A stretch of DNA of 64,000 bases from the NCBI RefSeq assembly GCF_000517125.1, contig NZ_KI912156.1, forward strand, positions 312,290-376,289, in the 5' to 3' direction. The notes beneath the pieces are model-generated. The model was given only the letters and a program-made list of their open reading frames with translations, searched no databases and was not told where the DNA came from. Each line of letters starts with the position of its first letter. The stretch's first letter is position 1. Of this stretch, positions 57,159 to 64,000 are shown piece by piece. Source of the stretch: Arthrobacter sp. MA-N2 (GTDB lineage: Bacteria > Actinomycetota > Actinomycetes > Actinomycetales > Micrococcaceae). Made by a program: the position numbers and the translations under genes.

Positions 57159-58772
57159 TCACCCGGCAGTGTTCCACGCCTCTTCGGACACGGGGATCCA
57201 CCACTCACGCGCTTTGCCTTCCCCGATGTATTCAGGCCAGCGGAAATCCGTGGGCGCACTAAAGTTCGGCGGGAGCAGCGGCTCCACCGAACCGCGGCGA
57301 CGCTTCTCGGCGTCGAACTCTGCTTTCGCCTCCGCCAGGACTTCCGGAGACGTCAGCAGGTCCAGGACCATTCCGGCAATCATCTTGCCTGTCGCCGTGA
57401 TGGTGGGGTCGATCGTCTCGGGTATTCCGCCCAGGGCGGTCATGGCCCAGCCCGGGTACGCGGTGCCCTTCTCATCCGGTGCCAGCGTGGGCCTTGCCGT
57501 GTAGAAGCGGATGGTGGGCGCATACCAAGTCATCTCAACATAGTCATCACTGGTCCAGTTCTGCTGTGTTGCCGGTATATGCCTGCGCAGTTCGGCCTCG
57601 GCGTCCTGCGGACTGATGAGCTCCGCGGTTGCCGGGTGGAATGGATTCTCCATGGGCTCTACCCCGCACGAGGCTTGGATTTCACGTCCGATCTCCAAGG
57701 CCCGCCCATCCAAAACGGGTGCACCCACGGCAGCGATGTTCTCCCACGCCACTTGGGCAACCGTATGGTTGGCGATGCCCGGGCGGTTGCGCGCCACCCA
57801 CCGGGTACTAACGCTGCAGTGCGAGGCAGCCGCGGCGAGTTCCGCGTTGCGATCGAGCACGGCGAGTACCGAGTCGGCTTCGGCGAGGCTCGGACAACGC
57901 CACGAGTACTGGATCTGGGCTAGTCCCGCAGGCTGGTTGTCCGCCGTCGCCTGCCCAGCCGTGAGGATCGCTTCCGACAGCGACCATCCACCCGCCTGCG
58001 GAAGCATGGAGTCCTGGGTAGTTTTGGTCAGCGAGAACATCGTGAACAGTGCGGCATCCGCTCCCGGCGCCCTGGCGGCAGAGTGCGACGACGGGATAGG
58101 ACTATCGCCGTAGGTGTTGTTCCAGCCCTCTGGACTGTCGCAAGTGAAGGTGTAGATCTTGCTGTAGTACGAACCGCAATGAGTGTCCCAGCGCGCGGTA
58201 TTGCACAGGGGCATCATGTAGAACGGGTGGTACGAGATGATTGCGTCCAGGTTGTCGTAGTAGCCGCGCAGGCCGTGGACAACCTTGGATCCCTGGACCT
58301 TTTCGGCCGGCTCACCGGTGTATACCAAGGTGCCGGGGATGTTGTGCTGCTCCATTGCGTCCTTCGCCGCCAAGAAGCCGGCGAGCGTCGAGATACCCAG
58401 GGCCGAATGTGGATCCGTGTGGCCCGGAGCGAAGCGCGACATGCCGGCACGGGGCTCCCGCTTGGTGGATGCCGCTTGGCAGTTTCCCGGGATGGCATCG
58501 TATTCGGCGTAGCCAAGGATCCTTGCCCCGGGACCGGCGGGACTTGTCCACTCGGCAGCGAACGCGGTGGGCATGCCCCCGCTGCATTCCTCCACGGTGA
58601 AACCATGTTCGCGCAGGGTTCTCACGTACCAGGCGCAGGACTCGTATTCGCGCCAAGCCGGCTCGGCCAGTTCCCAGATATTCGTGTGCCATGCAGAAAG
58701 CTGCTCTTTCTGCTGCTCCACCCACCCCCAGGCCGTGGCCTTCAACTCTGTGCTCTTGATCGTCCTGCTCAT
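57159..58772 (-). CDS. M20-family amidohydrolase (AbgB-like)
   Basis: A 537-residue zinc hydrolase of the M20 group. It has the metal region GYAEYDAIPGNCQAAS, the HTDPHSALGISTLAGFLAA helix, GEPAEKVQGSK (in place of the usual GEE), and ISYHPF, followed by the dimerisation domain with STRWVARNRPGIANH. AbgB-type members hydrolyse p-aminobenzoyl-glutamate or similar amides. It is the last gene of the leftward operon and lies 40 bases after the aldehyde dehydrogenase. The substrate is unknown. Confidence 0.82.
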   Translation of the reverse strand: MSRTIKSTELKATAWGWVEQQKEQLSAWHTNIWELAEPAWREYESCAWYVRTLREHGFTVEECSGGMPTAFAAEWTSPAGPGARILGYAEYDAIPGNCQAASTKREPRAGMSRFAPGHTDPHSALGISTLAGFLAAKDAMEQHNIPGTLVYTGEPAEKVQGSKVVHGLRGYYDNLDAIISYHPFYMMPLCNTARWDTHCGSYYSKIYTFTCDSPEGWNNTYGDSPIPSSHSAARAPGADAALFTMFSLTKTTQDSMLPQAGGWSLSEAILTAGQATADNQPAGLAQIQYSWRCPSLAEADSVLAVLDRNAELAAAASHCSVSTRWVARNRPGIANHTVAQVAWENIAAVGAPVLDGRALEIGREIQASCGVEPMENPFHPATAELISPQDAEAELRRHIPATQQNWTSDDYVEMTWYAPTIRFYTARPTLAPDEKGTAYPGWAMTALGGIPETIDPTITATGKMIAGMVLDLLTSPEVLAEAKAEFDAEKRRRGSVEPLLPPNFSAPTDFRWPEYIGEGKAREWWIPVSEEAWNTAG

Positions 58773-58812
58773 TGGGTTCCTTCCTCGGAATTCAAAGATT
58801 TCATTACGTGAT

Positions 58813-60198
58813 TCAGCGGACTACGAGCTTCCGGTTCGCGAACTCGTCCATGCCAAGTGGCCCCAGTTCCCGTCCGACGCCGCTGTTCTTGACGCCCCCG
58901 AAAGGCAACGCAGCCGACGACGGCGCCAGCCGGTTGACGCTGACCATGCCCACTTCGAGCCGCTCGGCCATGCGCGCTGCCGCGGCAGCGTCACCGGTGA
59001 AGACCGTGGCACCCAGACCGTATGGCGAATCGTTGGCCAGCCTGACGGCGTCGTCCTCGTCTTCCGCGCGATACACCACGGCCACCGGGCCGAAGAGTTC
59101 CTCGTTATAGGCGCGGGTTCCCGGACGTACGCCGGTCAACAGGGCCGGCGTCACGAAGGCGGTTCCAGGCCGGCCGGATGCCATGGTCCCGCCCCGGTGC
59201 AAGGTTGCACCGGAAGCGACGGCAGCGTTCACTTGGGCGATCAGTGACTTCGCCGCCGCAGTAGAGGACATGGGGGCCAGCGTGGTCCCGGGATTCAGTG
59301 GGTCTCCCGGCACATATTCGGCAAGTTTGGCATCGAGGGCCCGGACGAAGTCCTCGTACAAGGCGGTGGCGACGATGAAGCGTTTGGGCGAGTTGCAGGC
59401 CTGTCCGGCATTTTCCATACGGGCTGCCGCCGCCAATTTCACCACGAAATCCAGGTCCGCGGTGTCCAGAACGATAAAGGCGTCCGAGCCGCCGAGCTCC
59501 AGGACATGCTTCTTCAAGTGAGCTCCTGCTAGCGCGCCCACCGCTTGTCCTGCCCGATCACCGCCTGTCAGGGAGACGCCTCGCACACGGGGGTCAGCGA
59601 GCAGGACAGCGGTCTGCTCCACATTGACAAGCACCGTCTGATAGGCGCCGGTCGGCAGACCGGCGTCGAGCAGCAATTGCTCCAAGGCAAGGGCGGATCG
59701 GGGGCAGGCAGGCGCCGGTTTGACGAGCAGCGTGTTGCCAAGCATCAGGTTCGGTGCGATGAACCGGACCAGCTGGTAGTACGGGTAGTTCCACGGCATG
59801 ATGCCCAAGATCGGCCCCAGGGGGCGGCGCTGCAACACGGCACCCGGGAATTCCAGGGACTCGTCCGCAAGGAACGCAGGCCCGTTTTCTGCGTAATACG
59901 CGAAGATCTCCGCGCACAGCTCCACCTCAGCCACGGACTCCGACAGGAGTTTGCCGATTTCTTCTGTGCCCAGGAGCGCCAGTTCATCCTTGCGCTCCAG
60001 AAGGAGTTCGGAGGCACGCTGAAGCACGACGGATCTCCGTTGAATCCCGGGCCCCTCGGCCGTCGTAGCGCCCCAGAGCTCGAACGCACTTCGCGCCGAC
60101 ACCACGGCCTCTTCCAGCTGGGCCGGAGTTGTCTCGGGAAATTCAGCCAGGAGCTCCCCGTTTGCCGGGTTGAGTACCCGGAAGGCAGCGGCGGCCAT
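58813..60198 (-). CDS. NAD(P)-dependent aldehyde dehydrogenase (succinate-semialdehyde type)
   Basis: A 461-residue aldehyde dehydrogenase. The catalytic Cys is in ENAGQACNSPKRFIV, the Glu in LELGGSDAF, the substrate loop IMPWNYPYYQLVRF, and YNEELFGPVA and SPYGLGATVF near the end. It is closest in pattern to the GabD/YneI-like group that oxidises semialdehydes. Its ATG overlaps the decarboxylase stop by one base (TAATG), so it probably takes the aldehyde made by that enzyme. Confidence 0.86.
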   Translation of the reverse strand: MAAAAFRVLNPANGELLAEFPETTPAQLEEAVVSARSAFELWGATTAEGPGIQRRSVVLQRASELLLERKDELALLGTEEIGKLLSESVAEVELCAEIFAYYAENGPAFLADESLEFPGAVLQRRPLGPILGIMPWNYPYYQLVRFIAPNLMLGNTLLVKPAPACPRSALALEQLLLDAGLPTGAYQTVLVNVEQTAVLLADPRVRGVSLTGGDRAGQAVGALAGAHLKKHVLELGGSDAFIVLDTADLDFVVKLAAAARMENAGQACNSPKRFIVATALYEDFVRALDAKLAEYVPGDPLNPGTTLAPMSSTAAAKSLIAQVNAAVASGATLHRGGTMASGRPGTAFVTPALLTGVRPGTRAYNEELFGPVAVVYRAEDEDDAVRLANDSPYGLGATVFTGDAAAAARMAERLEVGMVSVNRLAPSSAALPFGGVKNSGVGRELGPLGMDEFANRKLVVR

Positions 60199-61793
60199 TA
60201 GATGATCACGTGTATCAAGCTAGGACCGTTCACGGTCAGGGCCTTCGTCACAGTCTCGGCGAGTTGGTCCAAGGACTCCACCCGATATCCGGCCAGCCCA
60301 AAGCCTTCGGCCAGTCGTACCCAATCCGGCTGGACAAGGTTCACACCGACGGGGGTGATGTTCCGGTCCACCATGTTCTGCCGGATTTCCCCGTAGCCGC
60401 CGTTGTCCACCACGATGATCGGTAGGTCCACGTCCTGCTCCACTGCGGTGATGAATTCCTGCACCGCAAACATCAGCGCCCCATCACCCAGCAGGCAAAC
60501 AACGGTTCGCTCCGGTTCGGCGACCTTCGCGCCAATCGCTGCTGGCAGCCCGTATCCAAGAGTGGCATATGCCGGTGTGTAGAGGAGCTGGTGCGGGGCC
60601 TGCATGGGGAAGAAGGAAGTAGTTCCGAAATAAGTGATTTGTGAGGAATCACCGGCGATGACGGTGTCCGCCGGCAACGCATCGGCCAAGATATCGTTGA
60701 TTTTGGCCAGTTCCGGGGCCATGGCGCGGGCCTCGGCGCGAAGACCTTGCCGCATTGCATCCAGTTCCGGCGTCGCAACCGGCTGGTGTCCTGCCAGTCC
60801 ATCGAGGAGCTGCGGCACAATGGCTGCGGCATTTCCCACCAGCCTGACGGTCGCCTCCACGTTGGTGGTCATCTGTCCAGGATCGATGTCGACCCGGATG
60901 CAGGCCCCGAGCGGTGCGATGTTCCCGCCCCAAAGTTCGGACTCTCCCACTTTGGAACCAATGATCAGCAGGGCATCGGAGTCGTTGCAGAGCTGCTGAG
61001 CGGCGTTCAGACGGATCTCCGAGCCCAGGGATAGTTCGTGGAATTCAGGGATGGCGCCCTTGCCGTTGATGGTAGTGACCACTGGGGCGTTCAACGCTTC
61101 GGCCAGCCGTACGAGCGCATCCCCGGTTCCGAGGGAGCCGCCGCCTGCCAGAATGACCGGCTTCGACGCACCACGCAAAGCTGCGACCGCCTCCGCAATA
61201 ACGTCATCGGCCGCCCTCATCGGGGCACCCAAGGGGCGCGCCTCCAGTGCGGAGGGGGCGACGTCGGAGGCCGATTCCAAGACATCCAGGGGAATCTCGA
61301 TGTGCACCGGACGGGGACGTCCGTGAGCGAACAGCTCAAAGGCCTGGTGGATGAGCTCCACGGCCTCGCCGCCGCTGGAAACGCGGGTGCTGCGCCCAAT
61401 CAGGGCGCGGACCGCGCCCGTGGGGTCTTTGGTTTCGTGCAGCAGCCCGATGTCCGAGAATTCGCTGCCGCGGGGTGCGCCCGGGGACAGGATAATCATC
61501 GGGCGGGACTCGCAGTAGGAGGTCGCCGCTGCCGACATGGCGTTCAAGAGGCCGGGGCCGGAGGTAGTGATCACGACGCCGGGAAGCCCCTTGAGCTGGC
61601 TCCATCCGTCGGAGCCGTACCCGGCACCTTGCTCGTGGCGCGTGGTCACCGGATGGATCCCCAACGGGGCCAGGTGCCGGTAGAACTCAAGGTTGTGGGT
61701 GCCGGGGATCCCGAAAATCGTGTCGATCCCGTAGTTCCGCAGCGTGGTCATGACGGCGAGGCCGACGTTGGCCGTGGGAATGGTGCTTGTCAT
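60198..61793 (-). CDS. Thiamine-diphosphate-dependent 2-oxoacid decarboxylase, AruI-like
   Basis: A 531-residue ThDP enzyme of the acetolactate synthase/benzoylformate decarboxylase fold. The activating Glu54 is in TRHEQGAGYGSDGW, the ThDP-Mg motif is CLLGDGALMF with VVDNGGYGEIR, and the central domain has GGGSLGTGDALVRLAEAL. The whole resembles 5-guanidino-2-oxopentanoate decarboxylase (AruI). An acetolactate synthase is unlikely because no small subunit is near. It feeds its aldehyde to the coupled dehydrogenase. Confidence 0.8.
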   Translation of the reverse strand: MTSTIPTANVGLAVMTTLRNYGIDTIFGIPGTHNLEFYRHLAPLGIHPVTTRHEQGAGYGSDGWSQLKGLPGVVITTSGPGLLNAMSAAATSYCESRPMIILSPGAPRGSEFSDIGLLHETKDPTGAVRALIGRSTRVSSGGEAVELIHQAFELFAHGRPRPVHIEIPLDVLESASDVAPSALEARPLGAPMRAADDVIAEAVAALRGASKPVILAGGGSLGTGDALVRLAEALNAPVVTTINGKGAIPEFHELSLGSEIRLNAAQQLCNDSDALLIIGSKVGESELWGGNIAPLGACIRVDIDPGQMTTNVEATVRLVGNAAAIVPQLLDGLAGHQPVATPELDAMRQGLRAEARAMAPELAKINDILADALPADTVIAGDSSQITYFGTTSFFPMQAPHQLLYTPAYATLGYGLPAAIGAKVAEPERTVVCLLGDGALMFAVQEFITAVEQDVDLPIIVVDNGGYGEIRQNMVDRNITPVGVNLVQPDWVRLAEGFGLAGYRVESLDQLAETVTKALTVNGPSLIHVII

Positions 61794-61829
61794 GGAAAAT
61801 CCTTTGAATTGTTGAGCGACTCGGAGAGA

Positions 61830-63503
61830 TCAGTTGCGGTAGACAAGGGCTCCGTTGACCCAGGTCTCCACAACTTCGATGCCGCTGATGTCGCCTTCGG
61901 GGGCTTCCAGGGGGTCCGCGGCGAGGATCACGAAGTCGGCCAGCTTGTCCGGCTCCAGGGAACCGAGGTCCTTCTCGCGGCCCATGGCGCGCGCACCGTT
62001 GATTGTGTGGGCGCGGAGGGCTTCGACGACGTCGATCTTGAGATTGTCCCCGCCCAGCTGGACGCCGGAGCGGGTCTTGCGGGTCACGGACGTCTGGATG
62101 GCTTCCAGCGGACGGGGATCGGCCACGGGAGCATCGGAGCTCATGGTCACAGGGACTGCCGCGGCCACGAATTCGCCGAGCGGGTTGAATCGCTCGCCCG
62201 GGGAACCGATAGCATCCGTGACGCCGGGACCCCAGTTGAAGTAATGCTGCGGCTGGTTGACCGGCATGATGCCCAGCTCGGCCATCTTGTCAATCTGTTT
62301 CGGCGTGGGCAGCCCGCAGTGCTCGATTCGGTGCCGGTGGTCTGCCCGCGGGCTCTCCGCAAGAGCCTCGCTGACCGCGTCCAGCACCAATTGGATCGCG
62401 GTGGGCGACTGGGCGTGGGTTGCCGTCTGTAGCCCGGCACTGTGCGCCTTCGCCACGAGTGCCCGGTACTCGGCCGGCTCGTGGTACAGGGAACCCGTGC
62501 GGCAGGGGTCGTCGCGGTAGCCCTCCGGGAAGTACGCAGTCCAACCACCGAGCGTGCCGTCCGCATAGAGTTTGATGCCGGCGAAGGAGAGGAGGGAATC
62601 GCCGAACTTGTCCACGATGCCCAGTTCCAGCACTTCGTCGAGGAGGCTCGAGAGGAAGTAGGCGTTGATGCGAGTCACCAGTTCGCCCCGCTCCACGAGG
62701 TCCAGGTAGGCACCAAACTCGCGCTTGGTGACCTGCGCATCGCCGATGGTCGTCACGCCGTGGCTGAGGAACTCGCGCTGGGCGTGCAGCAATTGGGCGC
62801 GGTGGTGTTCCTTGCTGTCTCCCAGATGGAAGTTGGGTCCGTGGTGCCCCAGCTTGACGCCTTGGTCTCCGGTGAGGATGTCGCAGGCGGCGTCGGAGAG
62901 CTCGCCGGTCAGCTCGCCGTCGGCGTCCCGGAAGAACGTGCCTCCCGGCGGGTTGGGAGTGTTACGGTCCACTCCGGCCTTCGCGAGGACGTACGAGTTC
63001 ACCACCCCGCCGTGGCCGCTCGCGTTCATGACGTACACCTCGCGTGTGGCGGAAACGGTGTCGAATTCCTGCCGCGTGGGGTGGCGTTGCTCGGCTAGGT
63101 TGCGGTGCTCGTAGCCGTAGCCACGGATCGGAGTGTCTCCGGGATTGTCAGCGGCAGCCTTCGCCAGCAATTCCAGCATGGTGGGGATGTCCGGCGCGGC
63201 TTCCGGTCCGCAGTCCACCCAGGACAGCAACTGTCCGTACATCAGGGGATGCGCGTGCGGGTCGATGAAGCCGGGCACCAGCGTGCGGCCTTGGAGGTCC
63301 ACCAGTTCGGGGACCCGGGTGGTCAGTTCGAGCGCCGTATCGCGGCACTCTTGTCGCGTTCCGACAACGGCAACACGGTTGCCGATCACCAGCATCGCCT
63401 CCGCAACGGAGTTCAGCGCGTCGAGGGTCCGGATACGGCCGCCGAAGAACAGCGTTGCGGCGGGCGCTATAGGGGAAATTTCGTGGGATGCCAGGAATGA
63501 CAT
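61830..63503 (-). CDS. YtcJ-like amidohydrolase
   Basis: A 557-residue amidohydrolase-superfamily enzyme. Metal motifs: LVPGFIDPHAHPLMYGQLLS near residue 75, HRIEHCGLPTPKQIDKMAELG around 390, and SSDAPVADPRPLEAI before the end, followed by KADFVILAADPLE-type LADFVILAADPL. YtcJ-type enzymes hydrolyse amides such as formamide or N-substituted amino acids; the substrate is not predictable. It precedes the decarboxylase by 36 bases in the leftward operon. Confidence 0.83.
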   Translation of the reverse strand: MSFLASHEISPIAPAATLFFGGRIRTLDALNSVAEAMLVIGNRVAVVGTRQECRDTALELTTRVPELVDLQGRTLVPGFIDPHAHPLMYGQLLSWVDCGPEAAPDIPTMLELLAKAAADNPGDTPIRGYGYEHRNLAEQRHPTRQEFDTVSATREVYVMNASGHGGVVNSYVLAKAGVDRNTPNPPGGTFFRDADGELTGELSDAACDILTGDQGVKLGHHGPNFHLGDSKEHHRAQLLHAQREFLSHGVTTIGDAQVTKREFGAYLDLVERGELVTRINAYFLSSLLDEVLELGIVDKFGDSLLSFAGIKLYADGTLGGWTAYFPEGYRDDPCRTGSLYHEPAEYRALVAKAHSAGLQTATHAQSPTAIQLVLDAVSEALAESPRADHRHRIEHCGLPTPKQIDKMAELGIMPVNQPQHYFNWGPGVTDAIGSPGERFNPLGEFVAAAVPVTMSSDAPVADPRPLEAIQTSVTRKTRSGVQLGGDNLKIDVVEALRAHTINGARAMGREKDLGSLEPDKLADFVILAADPLEAPEGDISGIEVVETWVNGALVYRN

Positions 63504-63554
63504 GGGAAGCCTTTGCTGGTAGAAAATTGCGTGGCGGTGTGCAGAGCCGATGCG

Positions 63555-64000
63555 TCAGCTGGCAGTGCTCATCATCGTGTCAAGGGCGAAAAGGGGGGTG
63601 TCGGGAGTGCCTGCCGTTGCCAGCGAAATGACGTTCTGGGCCTGGACCCTGACGTATTCGGCCAGCGTATGGTCCGAGAGGAATGCCACGTGCGGAGTGA
63701 TCAGGATTTGCGGGTGGCCCATGAGGGGATGGCCGGCCGGTGCCGGTTCGACGTCGAGCACGTCCAGTGCGGCACCCCGGACATGCCCGGAGTCGACGGC
63801 GGCGCGCAGCGCATCATTATCGATCAGCTGGCCACGGCTGACATTGACCAGGAAGCAGCCTGGTCGCATGCGGCCGAGGGTCTCGGCGTTGATGATGTGC
63901 TCGGTCTCCGGGGTCAGCGGCATGTGCAGGGAGAGGACGGTTGACGTGCGGATGACTTCCTCAAGTTCTACGCGCCGGATGCCGGCGTTGGCGAGCATGG
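63555..64000 (-). CDS. D-2-hydroxyacid dehydrogenase (C-terminal part, cut by the right edge)
   Basis: The visible 147-residue part has the C-terminal NAD-domain motifs of the D-isomer 2-hydroxyacid dehydrogenases: VLSLHMPLTPETEHIINAETL, MRPGCFLVNVSRGQLIDNDAL with the substrate Arg, GAALDVLDVEPAP with the Glu of the relay, and ILITPHVAF with the catalytic His. The reading frame continues beyond base 64000, so the true start is not in the window. It is upstream of the amidohydrolase operon and could interconvert a 2-oxo and 2-hydroxy acid for the decarboxylase. Confidence 0.85.
   Translation of the reverse strand, partial: MLANAGIRRVELEEVIRTSTVLSLHMPLTPETEHIINAETLGRMRPGCFLVNVSRGQLIDNDALRAAVDSGHVRGAALDVLDVEPAPAGHPLMGHPQILITPHVAFLSDHTLAEYVRVQAQNVISLATAGTPDTPLFALDTMMSTAS

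Noticed and set aside
60198..61793. Acetolactate synthase large subunit
   Set aside because: No regulatory subunit or ilvC nearby, and it is coupled to an aldehyde dehydrogenase; the pattern is AruI-like.
1..64000. tRNA, rRNA, riboswitch or replication origin
   Set aside because: I looked for tRNA-like cloverleafs near gene gaps and for known leader motifs and saw none that I could support without a covariance search.

Overview
High-GC DNA with frequent GTG/TTG starts, ATGA-type stop/start overlaps and Arthrobacter-like gene content (SipW-type signal peptidase, GAF-ANTAR protein, split PntA, DtxR-type iron box). The best fit is a soil actinobacterium of the Micrococcaceae (Arthrobacter/Pseudarthrobacter/Paenarthrobacter group). 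This is inferred from protein likeness only; there is no rRNA or tRNA in the window.

Layout. (1) 0.3-18.2 kb is a phosphonate-use locus. A GntR-controlled 2-aminoethylphosphonate-type branch (HAD phosphonatase-like hydrolase, HpnZ-type dehydrogenase, HpnW-type FAD oxidoreductase) lies beside a PhnD-PhnC-PhnE importer with a double-length permease. The complete C-P lyase operon phnGHIJKL-DUF1045-phnMN is divergent from phnF, with a clear palindromic operator between them. The two halves are separated by a SipW islet (8.2-10.2 kb) holding a truncated TasA/camelysin-like protein. (2) 18.2-28.1 kb is mostly housekeeping: GAF-ANTAR protein, FUSC protein, MscL, cold-shock protein, VanZ-like protein, an orphan iron-binding lipoprotein under an iron box, and the three-gene transhydrogenase followed by an FMN reductase. 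Scars of a RidA gene and a PucR gene sit beside pntB. (3) 28.3-56.5 kb is a catabolic island. It has an acyl-CoA dehydrogenase/ETF/cytochrome b operon, two types of CoA transferase, and a ten-gene operon that interleaves a sugar-type ABC transporter with three SDRs, an aldehyde dehydrogenase and a protein carrying all five catalytic residues of 6-oxocamphor hydrolase. A complete P450/[3Fe-4S] ferredoxin/ferredoxin reductase system and a CitE-MaoC-CaiB module follow. (4) 56.5-64 kb has gene remnants, then a leftward operon (D-2-hydroxyacid dehydrogenase, YtcJ amidohydrolase, ThDP decarboxylase, aldehyde dehydrogenase, M20 amidohydrolase) that leaves the window.

How the island may work (inference). 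The P450 system hydroxylates a bicyclic monoterpenoid such as camphor; a mycofactocin-type SDR oxidises the alcohol to a beta-diketone; the oxocamphor-hydrolase homologue opens the ring by retro-Claisen cleavage. The acid is then CoA-activated and degraded by the dehydrogenase/ETF pair, MaoC hydratase, SDRs and two CitE-like lyases. No Baeyer-Villiger monooxygenase is present, so this is not the classical Pseudomonas camphor route. A truncated direct-repeat copy of the FMN reductase gene at 56.9 kb, matching 27.5-28.1 kb, brackets the island and suggests how it was inserted.
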